Source of the DNA: Raphanus sativus
Lineage: Eukaryota; Streptophyta; Magnoliopsida; Brassicales; Brassicaceae
Direction: 5' to 3'
NCBI RefSeq assembly: GCF_000801105.2
Contig: NC_079514.1
Location: forward strand, 21,244,293-21,308,292
Length of the DNA: 64,000 bases
Both the position numbers and the translations under genes were made by a program. Positions 45,101 to 55,890 of the stretch are shown in pieces; the first letter of the stretch is position 1, and each line of letters opens with the position of its first letter. Below the pieces are notes generated by a model that saw nothing but the letters and a program-made list of their open reading frames with translations, did not search any database and was not told where the DNA came from.

Positions 45101-45464
45101 CATCGACCTGAGCTGCCGGAACAGACGGGTTCTCAGGCGCGGTTGTTCCAGTCGATTTGTTGGACTCACTGTTCTCCCCCAGACTTAGATTTGCCACCAT
45201 TCTCTCAATACTCCTGGCTGAATCCAGGAATTGGGCATAGGCATCAGCATCAACACTCTCTAAGCTCTGCTCGGCTTCAGCTCTGACTAAGGCGAGTTCA
45301 AGTGGATCCTCGGTGAGAATCTCCTCAATCATTCCCTCCTGCGGCTCTAGCGGATCACCATCTTCTTGGACAGTGAAGGTTTGTCCATCCAGCATCTGTT
45401 TCTTGAGCATCTGATCCATCTCAAACTTCATCACAATATCTCTAAGGTAGAGATCAATCTTCCC
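42102..45464 (-). pseudogene. D pol: RT, RNase H, integrase with four lesions
   Basis: Pol follows gag-PR across a TGA (45465-45467). The segments are a pre-RT region (KSLPKGLRYAFLGPNSTYPV), RT ([42 protein letters not shown]), RNase H ([36 protein letters not shown]) and integrase ([67 protein letters not shown]). Lesions are the gag/pol TGA, a 1-bp insertion in an A run near 44820, a short deletion near 44390 just before FMDD, and TAA at 43018-43020 before the integrase core. The integrase segment alone is open for 300 codons. Confidence 0.88.
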
Positions 45465-45467
45465 TTG

Positions 45468-47798
45468 TCAGACATCAATGATAGCTCCAACAGTGCAAAG
45501 GAATGGTCTGCCTAGGATCAGGGGATCATTGGAATCTTCCTCGACTTCCAGAATAACGAAATCGGCAGGAACAAGTGTGTTCCCAACCAGAACTTGAAGA
45601 TCTTCGAGGATTCCAACTGGAGACTTCACAGATCGATCAGCAAACACAAGTGACATCCTGGTAGGCTTGAAGTCCGTGTATCCAAGGCGCTTAGCCACTG
45701 TATATGGCATGAGGTTTATGCTTGACCCTAGATCGACCAGTGAGCATGACAAAACTGTTCTCCCAATCTGAACCGAGAGGAAAAATTTTCCCGGATCACC
45801 CAACTTCTTGATCCTTCTGTTCTGGAGCACCACACTGCACTCCTTAGAGACAATCATGAACTCGCTGTCATCAGATATCTTCCCAGAGATCAGTCCCTTA
45901 ACAAAGCTACGCATGGATGGTATCATCTGGATCGCACTCATTAGAGGGAGCTTGACAGTTAGGTCTTCCAGCATCTTCATGCACTTCATCTCTTCCTTAT
46001 CCTTGCGTGTAGCCTTAGCTGGAACAGGGTAGGGTACTTTTGGTACATACTGACGAGCAGGAGAAGGTGCTGCAGTCAGTGGAACAACCCCAGCGGGTCG
46101 CTCTGCTTCAGTCGGAACAGTCTCAGTAGGTTGTTCTACCTCTTCCTCATCTGTGGGTACAGCTTTAGGTGGCTGATCCGACTCCTTCTGCTTCCCTTTC
46201 TCAGACGATGTGAATCTCCTGGGGTCCAGATCAGGCAGTTGCTTTCCACTCCTTAGACCTACCGCATTGCACTCCTTGGGGTTCTTGTCTGTTTTTCCAG
46301 GGAGAGTTCCTTGTTGTCTCTTCACACTCTCAGCAGTCTGAGCAATCTGAATATCCATCTGTCTCATATGGCTTGAGACATTGTCATACTTGGCACTCAG
46401 GTCATTGAACATATGATTCATCCTGGTGTTGATGTCGTTTGTGACCTGGTTCAGTGCTTTCCCCTGGATCTGCTGTCCTTGGAGCAGCTGGCTCATCATA
46501 TTGGCGAGGCTCTTCATGTCATCGTGCGCAGCAGCATGAGCCGGTTGTGCAGCCTGCTGATTAACCGGCTGTTTCTGGCTGTGGAACTGGGCATTCTGAG
46601 CTGGGTTGAGGACAAAGGTTCTACCTTGATTGCCATAAGGCCTTTGGTATCCACTGTTCTGACCCTGATTTCCTTGAGCCTTATCGTCTGGTTTAGGGGC
46701 ATTGAACAAGTGGGGATTGTTCCTCACGTTAGGGTTCAGGTGATAGTTCTTGAACTGCCATCCTTGCCCATTCACATAGCTCACTTCATGCTGATCCTCA
46801 GCTGACTGATCTGCCTCTGATGTGCCATCCGCGGTTGCTTTATCCTGAGGGGATTCTTCCATGATGAAGACCTGGTTCTGGTTGCTCTTAATCAGCTGAT
46901 CGACCTTGGCAGAGAGCTCATCAATCTTGCTGTTATCGATGCTTTTCACCTTCTGAGTGCGATCAGTCTCGCGGTTATTATCAGCTGAGCTTGAGGCCAT
47001 GTTTTCAATCAACTCGAAGGCACCTTGAGTGGACTGGGTCATGAAATCTCCTTTACTGGCTGAGTTCAAAGCGTTCCTGTACTCCCAGCCTACTCCATCG
47101 TAGAACACTCCCAGCAGATAGTCTTCCTCAAAACCGTGATGCGGGCACTCTCTGCGGTAGACGTTGAATCGCTCCCATGCATCGTAGAAGTGGCTTAAGA
47201 AGGCCTCTCGGACGTGTTCCCAAGTGGTGAGTGATCCCGTGGGTAGGGAATCAAGCCAGCGAGCAGCTTTCCCATCAAGAGAGAAAGGGAACAGAGTACA
47301 CTTGATGTAATCGGGTGGTACTCCATTCGCTTTAGTGAAACCACACATCTTCTCAAAGTGCTCGATGTGGTCCATCGGTATCTCAGCAAGAAGTCCATTG
47401 AAGATCTTCCTTTGCACTAGACTTATCAAGGCTGGCTTGATCTCGAAGTCTTGCCTAGTGCACGGTGGAGGGTTGATGGCAGATCGCGTAGCAGGCAGAT
47501 TGCGCAGTAAGTTTCTCTGGCCGATCTGGACAACTTCCTCCGGTTGGTTCTGCTGGTTCGCCGCATTCAGAGCAGCTTGCTCAGCAGCAGCTTGCTGCGC
47601 TTGGATCGTTTGCTGCATCTGCTGCATCTGCTGTTGCATGAGTGCAAACGCAGCAGTGAGATCATCCTGGTGATCACCCATGTTGGTGTTCGTAGATCTC
47701 GGCTGTTGACGGTTATGTCGTTCCAATCTCGCTAGTTCTTCGTTGGTAAGCTGATGCAATGGTCCTTGTGCGTTGCTCCGAGTATGTCTACTGGTCAT
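45468..47798 (-). CDS. D gag-protease, 776 codons
   Basis: Open from MTSRHTRSNAQGPLHQLTNE at 47798, about 100 bp after the primer site. The parts are a Q-rich coiled segment (MQQQMQQMQQTIQAQQ, residues about 50-70) and the Athila gag core (FEIKPALISLVQRKIFNGL, WLDSLPTGSLTTWEHVREAF, CPHHGFEEDYLLG). A Q/N-rich middle follows, then an aspartic protease near residues 680-775 with VDLGSSINLMPYTVAKRLG and LILGRPFLCTVGAIIDV. Gag would form particles and the protease would process it. The frame ends at TGA where an uninterrupted gag-pol frame would be expected to continue, so D may make gag-PR without pol. Confidence 0.85.
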   Translation of the reverse strand: MTSRHTRSNAQGPLHQLTNEELARLERHNRQQPRSTNTNMGDHQDDLTAAFALMQQQMQQMQQTIQAQQAAAEQAALNAANQQNQPEEVVQIGQRNLLRNLPATRSAINPPPCTRQDFEIKPALISLVQRKIFNGLLAEIPMDHIEHFEKMCGFTKANGVPPDYIKCTLFPFSLDGKAARWLDSLPTGSLTTWEHVREAFLSHFYDAWERFNVYRRECPHHGFEEDYLLGVFYDGVGWEYRNALNSASKGDFMTQSTQGAFELIENMASSSADNNRETDRTQKVKSIDNSKIDELSAKVDQLIKSNQNQVFIMEESPQDKATADGTSEADQSAEDQHEVSYVNGQGWQFKNYHLNPNVRNNPHLFNAPKPDDKAQGNQGQNSGYQRPYGNQGRTFVLNPAQNAQFHSQKQPVNQQAAQPAHAAAHDDMKSLANMMSQLLQGQQIQGKALNQVTNDINTRMNHMFNDLSAKYDNVSSHMRQMDIQIAQTAESVKRQQGTLPGKTDKNPKECNAVGLRSGKQLPDLDPRRFTSSEKGKQKESDQPPKAVPTDEEEVEQPTETVPTEAERPAGVVPLTAAPSPARQYVPKVPYPVPAKATRKDKEEMKCMKMLEDLTVKLPLMSAIQMIPSMRSFVKGLISGKISDDSEFMIVSKECSVVLQNRRIKKLGDPGKFFLSVQIGRTVLSCSLVDLGSSINLMPYTVAKRLGYTDFKPTRMSLVFADRSVKSPVGILEDLQVLVGNTLVPADFVILEVEEDSNDPLILGRPFLCTVGAIIDV

Positions 47799-47892
47799 GC
47801 ACCTGGATCATCAGCTGAAACGAAGAAATAAACACGAGTTAGATATCTTAGACTAGATATGAAACCGAAAATTAGAGGTAAAAAATCTGGTC

Positions 47893-47910
47893 CCCGTCTC
47901 AACGGCGCCA
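47893..47910 (-). other. D primer binding site
   Basis: Minus TGGCGCCGTTGAGACGGG, five bases inside the 5' LTR. The first 11 bases match the tRNA-Asp 3' end; the following bases diverge from it. Confidence 0.75.
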
Positions 47911-47915
47911 AAACT

Positions 47916-49067
47916 TGATACACTAAAAATGAATCCTTGCTACTGCCAAGTTAACAGTTGCAATTGTAGTACTTGAGATTCAAATCCAGAGGACCAGTCT
48001 ACACTCTAGTTCTATGCGTTCCGAAATCAAGCTAAGAAGAAGATAATAATTTGGTTGAAAGAGACGATAGTTAACAAGCAAACAAACACGAGATTGATTC
48101 AATTAAACAAGAGCTAGCCTAGGGTATTTCGTTGGGTGTTGAATTGGAGCCAAACAATTATTCAAGCGCGATGAAGAGCTTTCTAGAACTCGGATCACTC
48201 AGCTGGAACACTCCACTGTCGTGGCAGTGATCGCTTTGCAGATCGATTTCACCACCTAACTGTCGCTGGGATGAGGATCGATTGCAGGCTTTAGAGAACA
48301 GGTCCGATCAGTTCACTTACCACCCTAATATCTACTTTCACTGATTAGGGATACTAAGCTCATTCAATACATGTCAAGTTATCTCCTAAGCGGTTAACTA
48401 GGCGATGAACTAGTGATCTAACATCAAGTGACCAAGTTAATGAAAGCAGTAAGAACAGTATGAATAAAGAACAGTTATGGATCGCTTATCTATGTTTAGC
48501 TCATGTCTCAACACCCTAAAAACCTTAGGCGAGCAAGGCTACTACTCGATCATGGTGCAAAGAATCAAAGACATAAATCCTGAATAAAATTGCATAAGAA
48601 CAGAGTAGAAAACAATAGGGTTCAGATGATCTTCTCTATGAGAGGATGGATTCTTCTCCCTTACAAGTTGCAGATCGCAAATCACAGTGTTCTCTTGTAA
48701 AACTAGCGTAAGAAAAAATAATAAAATGATAGATGGCGTTTTTATATGGAGGCGCCAATCAGAAGAAAAGAGATTAGGGCAACAGGGCTTTAATTCCCGA
48801 AATAAAGAGTTTCCATATTCGTCGGGAACAATCTCTGGATCACTCCGTCTGCTTGTTCCGCTTGAGAGAGAACAGTCTCGGGACTGTTCTACTTGAGTGT
48901 TCTCCGCATGATTGCTCCAAAAGGACATCTTTTCATCAGGCACCTTCTCTTCTCTCTTCTACTAACTCCAGACCTGTAAAAGGTCAAAAAGGACTAGACT
49001 GACACGAATTAGTGACTTGAAACAAATGAAAACATATATACAATGATGTGAAAAACACCATATATCA
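47916..49067 (-). repeat. D 5' LTR
   Basis: 1152 bp, same ends as the 3' LTR, about 13 substitutions by hand comparison, mostly transitions, and no indels noticed. TSD CCTAT follows at 49068. Confidence 0.95.
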
Positions 49068-49072
49068 CCTAT

Positions 49073-49918
49073 CTGGTCGGCGAACATCATGTAGACGGGC
49101 CTTTGATAGGTGGAACCAGCATTCTTCAATTCAAAAGGCATGACCTTGTAGCAGTAGATGCCCTGGGATGTTATGAATGAGGTCTTCTCTTGATCGTCTG
49201 GATGCATTAGGATTTGATATGAGGTAAGGGGAACAGGTCGTTCGGAAAAGACTTATTAAGGTCCGTGAAGTCGATAAAGACTCTCCACTTCCCATTCTTC
49301 TTCCTCACGACCACCACATTAGCTAGACATTCCGGGTATTGTACTTCCCGTATGAATCCGGCGTCAAGTAGGTTCTTGACCTCTTCGTTGATGATTTCGT
49401 CTCTTTCAGGGGTGAACTTCCTCCTCTTCTGTCTGACAGGGAGATGCATTGGATCCACTTGAAGCTGGTGCATGATAACATCGGGATCGATCCCATGCAT
49501 GTCTTCATGGGACCAGGTGAAGCAATCGGAGTTAGACCTCAAGAAGACGACTAATCTCCGCCTTAGCCCTTCTGGGAGCTTGGAGCCTACCTTCAGGTTT
49601 CGTTCTGGATTTCCTTCTACTAGAGGGACCTCATCTATCTCCTCCACTTCCGGATTTTCTGTATGCGGAGCCAGAAGCTTCTTTGTAATTGCTATAAGAC
49701 CTTGATTTTCCCTTTTAGGGTGGTTTGATAGCAGGACCTAGAATTCTCTTGGTCCCCCTTGATTGCTTTAATGCCCCAGGGAGTCGGAAACTTAACCAGC
49801 TGATGGAGAGTCGAAGGTACGGCTCCCATGTCCTGGATCCAGGGCCTTCCCAGTATCACGTTATAGGATGAAGGGCAGTCGACGACTAAGAACTTCGGGT
49901 CTGGTTTATTCCCTCGGC
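49073..49918 (-). pseudogene. Element E protease end, linker and RT N-terminal part
   Basis: Minus strand from 49918: protease tail (the [13 protein letters not shown] and [20 protein letters not shown] region, frameshifted). A 146-codon open stretch follows (MEEIDEVPLVEGNPERNLKV, FTPERDEIINEEVKNLLDAG, VVVRKKNGKWRVFIDFTDLN), then RT residues [20 protein letters not shown] and YMMFADQIG up to the D insertion at 49072. It joins the YIDD part at 37265 across D. Confidence 0.82.
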
Positions 49919-49923
49919 ATATA

Positions 49924-51114
49924 TGATATATGGTGTTTTATACATCATTGTATATATGTTTTCTAATTGGTTTTCAAGTCTTTATCGAGTCTTTCTAGTC
50001 ATTTTCGAGTCATTACAGGTCTGGAGTTGCACTGGATGGGAGACGGACCTGCTGGAACAAAAGAGGCAGAAAATAGTGCAGTTTGGTGATTTTCACGCAG
50101 AACAGTCTGATGATTGTTCCTGATCGAGCGGAACAACCTGAGTGATTGTTCCAGCGGCAGAGATTTTTATGGAAACCACTATTATTTCGGGATTTGCCCT
50201 AATTATCCTCTTTTTCTCTCCCAGCCGCCTGTGGCTTTGATATATCATATTTTCTGTTTTCTCATTAGCATTCTACGCTACTTTTCATAAAGAAACAAAC
50301 TCTATAGCTTTTTACTTTGAGATTTGCTACTTTGTAAAGGGAGAAGGCTATCTCTCTCCATAGAGAAGAACCCCTGAACCCTATCTCTTGTTTCTGTTAT
50401 TTTATGCAGTATTATTCAGTATTGATGCTTGTCTTTTCTTGTGTCATGGCTGAGTAGTCGGCTAGCTTGTCTAGGGTTCTAGGGTGCTGATTTCGTGAGC
50501 TAAACATAGATAAGTGAATCACTCGATTGTCTTCATTCATAACTGTTCTTATTGCTTGCATTAAACTGGCCGCTTAATGTTAGATCATAGGTTTAACCTG
50601 TTCATTAACCGTGTAATAGGTTGCTAGATCTGTTTTGAATGAGCATTGCATCCCTAATCAGCGAAAGTAGATATTAGGGTGTTTTGTGAACCTATCGGAC
50701 CTGATCTCTATTGCTTGCGATCGCTTCTCACCTCAACGACAGTTAGACGGTGAGATCGATCAGCATAGGGAGCAGTACTACGACAGTGGACTGTTCTATT
50801 TGAGTGATCCGAGTTCTAGACTGTTCTTATTAGCACTTGAATAATTGTTTAGCTCACAAGTTTTAGCACCCGATGAAGTAACCCTAGACTGGCTTCTCTT
50901 TAATTTGAATTTACTCTTTGCAATCATTTACTTTACTTGCACGTCACTACTTAAATCAAAGCCCCATATTTGTCTTAGCTTGATTTTGATCCAATAGAAA
51001 TAAAGTGTAAGAGTTGGTCTCTGTGGATTCGATCCTAAAGTGCTACATCGACATACCATTCGATTATGGTAGTGTGCACATTAGGTTAATTGGTGTGCGT
51101 GAACACGAATATCA
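49924..51114 (+). mobile_element. Solo Athila LTR (diverged relative of the D LTR)
   Basis: A 1191-bp segment from TGATATATGGTG to ACGAATATCA, flanked by the perfect duplication ATATA (49919-49923 and 51115-51119). It interrupts E protease codons, whose reading resumes on both sides. The first ~35 bases match the D LTR start closely and the rest is diverged. It has no internal sequence, so it is a solo LTR. Confidence 0.9.
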
Positions 51115-51119
51115 ATATA

Positions 51120-53127
51120 CTAGGAGAAGAACCTCTCCTAAGGTCTGCTTTACCACTCCGCTGAAGCCTACAAGAGGGGTCGCCTTTCTTGTTAGGGCCT
51201 TAGGTTCCAGCCTTAGATCTGCGTAGGCTGAGTGGAAGATAATGTTGCTGGAGCTCCCGTTGTCCACTAGTATTAGCTTGACCAAGCAATTCGCTATGGT
51301 AAGCAAAATGACAAGGGCGTCGTGGTGAGGAGCTAGGACCTTCTCCTGCTCCTTTGCGGGGAAACTAATCTCATATGTTCCTAGGAGTAGGCGCTTAGGA
51401 CCTTCGGCCTCTTTGCCGTTCCTGGCATTGCGAGTGCTTCTCTTGGCATGCGGCACTGCTGATTCCACTTACTTCCGATCCACCTGAGATGACGTGGATC
51501 ACTCGATCTTGATGTGGTGGCAACGCGGGAGCCGCTTTGGTAGGAAGACCGGGACCTTCTTTATTCAAAAGGTTCTTGGCCTTGTCCGAGAGGAATTCTC
51601 TCAGATGACCTCTCTTAAGAAGTTCGGCGACTTCTATCTTCAGGGCTATGCAATCCTCCGTGGTGTGGCCGTAATCGCTATGGAATTTGCACCATCGCTT
51701 GGGACTCCTGTTAGCATCTGAGGCCTTCATCTTAGGGGGCCATTTGACTTGCGGACCCATTTTTCGTAGGACACCGATCATCTATGGCTTTGTTATCGCA
51801 AGATGAGAGGTATCGGGCCATGTAGACACCATCATTCCTTCGGATCTAGGCAAAGGACGGTTTTGGTATCTGCCCCTGCCTGGATTGCTAGTCTCCTTAG
51901 CAGACTTAGGATGGAAGGCCTCGTCGCGATTGTTCCTAGTTTGCTTTGAGGATTTCTGATCGTGCTTCGGGTAAGCTTTTGCCCTGCTTGCGACGTCTTC
52001 CTCCCATCTCACTTGAGCTCAAGCGCGAGATAATACATCTTCCATGGTCCTGCACTTGTACTTAGTCAGATCTTTGTAGAGACCTCCTTTCGGGAGTAGC
52101 CGTAGAAACGTTGCACTCGGGGATGGCCACCTTCTCTTGGTTGAAGCGTGCTATGTAGGAACGCAAAGGTTCGTTCCTATGCTGGAGGACCTCGAAGAGA
52201 ACGTCCAAGTTTCTCTCTAGATTGCGGCTACTGGCAAATTGCTCCACAAACTTGTCGCTAAGGGCTTCAAAGGACCTAATGGACTTGGTAAAAAGATGGA
52301 TGTACCATTTAAGAGCAGGACCGGTCAAGGTTGATCCAAATCCTTTGCACATGGTAGCTTCCCTTGCTTCTCTAGGGATTGCTACGGCTAGCATGCGTTG
52401 CTTGTACTGAGCAACGTGGTTGTCGGGATCTCCGGTACCTTCGTACATCTTTATGCTCGGGAAGGAGAACTTGCGTGGCATCTCTACCAAGGCAATCTCT
52501 TCCACGAAAGGTGTATCGGAGTAGGATCCGGGATTACTTCTCCTGATAGGGGGAGCTACCCCTGGAAGCCTTTCTACCATAGATTGGATGGTGCCGAACC
52601 TTTCGGAGACCACCCTTTCAAGGTAAGAAGGTAGGGCCCGATCTGAGATCGCGGGATCGTCGAGTGAATATTCTTCGTCCTTCGTATCGGAATCGCTATC
52701 CACTTGCACCCGGGTTGCGTCGTGAGCGGTCTCTCGGCTATCGGGTTCGTTTCCTGTGGTGACGGGTCGGCGAGACGTTCCACCACCGTCGCGAGGAGTG
52801 CTAAGCCATAGGTCGAACCCTAGTTCGGAACCGCTTTCGCTTGTTGCTGGTTTCGCCAAGGGTTTGATTCTCTTGTCGAAGGACAAGATTCTCTGCCTCC
52901 ACAACGTCCAGCTTCTCGGCGCTTTGCTGCAGCTGCTTGGAGTGTTCTCCAAGTTTATCTTTTAGGGTTTGAACTTCTTGGAGAAGTTCGTGACCTCCAG
53001 GTGTGGTCTCCTGCGCTTTATGGAGGTCGGTGATCTGACTCTGAAGGGTTTCGAGTCGGTTGAGGAGCTCGAGTTCCCTCGGGGTCAGCTCGGCTTGATT
53101 AGTATCGTCTTCTAGTGTCATCGTCAC
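51120..53127 (-). pseudogene. Element E gag and protease
   Basis: Gag starts MTMTLEDDTNQAELTPRELE at 53127 with a leucine/glutamate coiled coil. A frameshift near 52815 leads to the gag core (PFVEEIALVEMPRKFSFPSI, GDPDNHVAQYKQRMLAVAIP, WYIHLFTKSIRSFEALSDKF). A CCHC-like motif follows (CKFHSDYGHTTEDC, about 51686), then protease residues LILVDNGSSSNIIFHSAYAD (about 51240) up to the solo LTR. Further breaks are near 52060 and 51782. This is the Tat-like (non-chromovirus) gag-PR arrangement. Confidence 0.82.
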
Positions 53128-53161
53128 GTAGTTGGATTACTCCCCTCATTCTAGCGCCAAT

Positions 53162-53602
53162 TGTTATAATATTTTTGTGTAGGGTCGTTTTAGTACTACG
53201 GAACACTAGAATATTTGTATGAAAAGTAAGGAATTGAGGCTAGAAGAGATGTATTATTGAGTCTATGATTCGGGACTACAACGTTGGTGTATAAACCTAG
53301 TTCTAAGTCGCCTAAACTCTAATCTCTTAGCCTCTGAAAGTCGATCCCTTATTCTAGGGTTTGGGCTCCCCTTTTATAGTTGTAGACGTCGGTTTAAAGT
53401 AGGGCGAACTCTTCCATAATCAAAAAAATGGAAGTTTCCTCTTAGGCGGAAAACTTCTATTTTGCTCCAAGGGTCGGTCCGATCAAGGGTGTCGGACCTA
53501 TAGCAGGGGTCGGTCCCTGGTTTCTTCTTGGGCAAGGGTCTGGAAGTCGAGGACCTATCCGGAAGCTGGAGAAAACTTGTACTTGGATATTTTTCCCCAA
53601 CA
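53162..53602 (-). repeat. Element E 5' LTR
   Basis: A 441-bp LTR with plus-strand ends TGTTATAATATTTTTG and TTTTTCCCCAACA. On the gag side it is preceded (minus sense followed) by ATTGGCGCTAGAATGAGG, the probable primer site. The outer end abuts protease coding of a second E-type copy. Confidence 0.78.
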
Positions 53603-54250
53603 AGGGTGATCCATGTTATCTCAGGCGGATCGAAAGTAAGTGGAATCAGTAGTGCTGCTGCCAAGAGAAGCACTCGCAATGCCAGGAACGTTCAAGAGGC
53701 CGAAGGTCCTAAGCGTCTACTCCTAGGAACGGACGAGATTAGCTTCACCGCGAAGGAGTAGGAGAAGGTCCTAGCCCCTCACCACGACGCCCTTGTCATT
53801 TCACTTACCATAGAAAACTGCTTGGTTAAGCGAATACTGGTGGACAATGGAAGCTCCAGCAACATCATCTTCCATTCGGTCTATGCTGATCTAGGGCAGG
53901 AACCTAAGGCGCTAACGAGAAAGGGGACCTCTCTCGTAGGCTTTAGCGGAGAGGTGAAGCAGACCCTTGGGGAAGTTCTCCTCCCGGTATACGCCGAAGG
54001 GATAAACCAGGCTACGAAGTTCCTAGTCGTCGACTGCCCTTCCTCCTACAACGTAATGTTAGGAAGACTTTGGATCCACGATATGGGAGCCGTACCTTCG
54101 ACTCTCCATCAATTAATCAAGTTTCCGACCCCCGGGGTATTAAAGCTATCAAAGGAGATCAAGAAAATTCTAGGTCCTGCTATTAAGTTACCTAAAGGGA
54201 AGACCCAGATCTTATAGCAATTATAGAAGAAGCTTCCGGCCCTACATACG
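53603..54250 (+). pseudogene. E2: protease fragment of a second E-type element
   Basis: Opposite orientation to E. Codes RVIHVISGGSKVSGISSAAA, then after a TAG at 53758-53760, VKRILVDNGSSSNIIFHSVY and [20 protein letters not shown] to KLPKGKTQIL and stop at 54217. Homology to E (49700 region) continues to about 54248 and then ends. E inserted into this copy, a self-nesting event. Confidence 0.8.
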
Positions 54251-54344
54251 GTGGTTGGAAATTCCCGATGAATTTCTGATGAATGTTTTCGATAGTAAAA
54301 CCTATCGGAGATTCTCTAGGAATTTCTTGTTTTATCTTACTCTA
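54251..54344. other. Unassigned spacer
   Basis: Ninety-four bases between the end of E2 and the Helitron terminus. Contains GGAAATTCCCGATGAATTTC-like repeats; no gene. Confidence 0.4.
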
Positions 54345-54934
54345 CTAGTATAAGACCTGCGCCTTGCGCAGGCTGAAATATTTATTAAAAACCTATGTTT
54401 TTATCTTGTAAAATCTGATGATTTCTAAATACATGTGTTTTTGTGGTAAAAAAAATTTGGTATATATATTTTCTCAATATATAATAATTAACTGACTATA
54501 AAATATTAGATACAAATAGAAAAAGCATAGAAGCCCAAATCAAACAATTAAAATGTGATATCATTGAAACTCTTATAATCATGGGTGTGATTGGTAATGG
54601 CTGTGTGTGCTCTCCACAGCCCCATTTATTTCTAAAGCACCAAAATCAGAGCAATCAAGGTTTAATTTATTTTTTAAAACCACAGCTCTTGAAATAATCT
54701 ACAGCTGTAGAAATGCTCTGCAGAGCCAAATATCCAAAGCAAATTTTTAGTGCTTTCCATAAAATACTACAGCAATAAAATTTAAAGCTACAGCAAAAAG
54801 TCTACAGATTTTTTTCTACAGTAATAATTTCGAAGCTACAGCTAATACCAATCGGACCCATAAATTAAGAGTTGTGGAAAATTTGATGGTACTTCTAAGA
54901 GAAAATTCAACCGTATATATATAGTAGACATAGA
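54345..54934 (-). mobile_element. Non-autonomous Helitron (minus), carrying a MITE
   Basis: The 3' terminus reads, on the minus strand, a hairpin CCTGCGC-aag-GCGCAGG (54372-54356), then TCTTATACTAG with flanking T, the standard Helitron end. The proposed 5' TC end (TCTATGTCTACTATATATA, 54934) is flanked by A, giving an A/T insertion site, but it is less certain. There is no Rep/helicase coding. Confidence 0.55.
54582..54860. mobile_element. MITE with ~25-bp TIRs
   Basis: 279 bp. Left end TGGGTGTGATTGGTAATGGC; the right end, reverse-complemented, is TGGGTCCGATTGGTATTAGC. The interior is rich in CTACAG/CTGTAG. No clear TSD, so the superfamily is undecided. Confidence 0.7.
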
Positions 54935-55890
54935 TAGGTTTTCAAACTGTTTGGAAAGTTAAAATAATTGGTGGCATTAATTATTTAGAAATCGTATTTT
55001 AGCGTGATACATTGAACCAATATTTATGTAAATTTTCAATAACTATCACAAACATATTTAGCAAGTTGTTTTCGATTTTCGAAATTACAGACTTGGTGAC
55101 GAGGTATATTATTATTTTAAATTAAAATTACCATATAAAAGTTTTTCAAAATTTTTTACTAAGTTTAAAAATTAGGTGGAAGCATTGACTTGGTGGAAAT
55201 TTTTTTATTTATTTAAACAGCCTGCTATAAAACAACTAATTAAAACTTACCAAAAAAACTTGATTCTAAAATTCTGTATCACGAAAATTTAGTTCAAGTT
55301 TTAGGATTTTTATTGTCTTCTAACGATGACAATACCGACAGTTTACGATTGATCTTTCTTCGGCTCAATTGAAATTAAAAAGAATAATTAATCGACCTTA
55401 ATTATAGATAATCCAAAATAAGTAGTTTTTTCTAATTAAGCATATTGTATTGAAAAAATTAAGATTTATATATAATCCAATTGTTTTATATGTATACAAT
55501 TTTATTATTATATATTTAATTATATATATGCTGGGATGATGCAGTTGAATATTTTCTTTTACTAAACTATTAGTAAATAAAATCTATATATTTTAAATTT
55601 TGAAGTTACACTAATTTTCAGAATATCAGATTTTTATATTCCTTTTGACAGCATAATATGTAAAATTAAAAATATTAAACATATTAAATCTTTCTTGTTT
55701 CACATGGTTGCAGCGCTCCCAATTTAGTTTATAAAGTTAGTTTGAATCTATTTAAGTTGATGACAAAAAAAATATATGGAAAATCAAAATATTATGAAGA
55801 CAATTACAAATTAGATTAAGCTTATAATTTGAATTATAGTTTGATTATGTGCCACATTAAGACAACATAAAATTTTGCAGCGGACTATTA
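54935..55890. other. AT-rich intergenic DNA
   Basis: No open frame with recognisable homology, no RNA gene and no clear repeat terminus seen. Confidence 0.5.

Larger units (their letters stand above)
37271..49067 (-). mobile_element. D: full-length Athila retrotransposon
   Basis: Perfect TSD CCTAT (37266-37270 and 49068-49072), two 1152-bp LTRs, a tRNA-Asp-like primer site, gag-PR, pol and an ATHILA ORF-1-type gene, then a polypurine tract. It is inserted in the RT of element E, just before the YIDD codons. The LTRs differ at about 13 positions by hand count (about 1.1%), so insertion is recent on the scale of this locus. Pol is nevertheless broken in at least four places. Confidence 0.95.

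Noticed and set aside
48542..48943. 133-codon ORF repeated at 37897-38298
   Set aside because: It lies wholly within both D LTRs, antisense or regulatory DNA, with no known domain.
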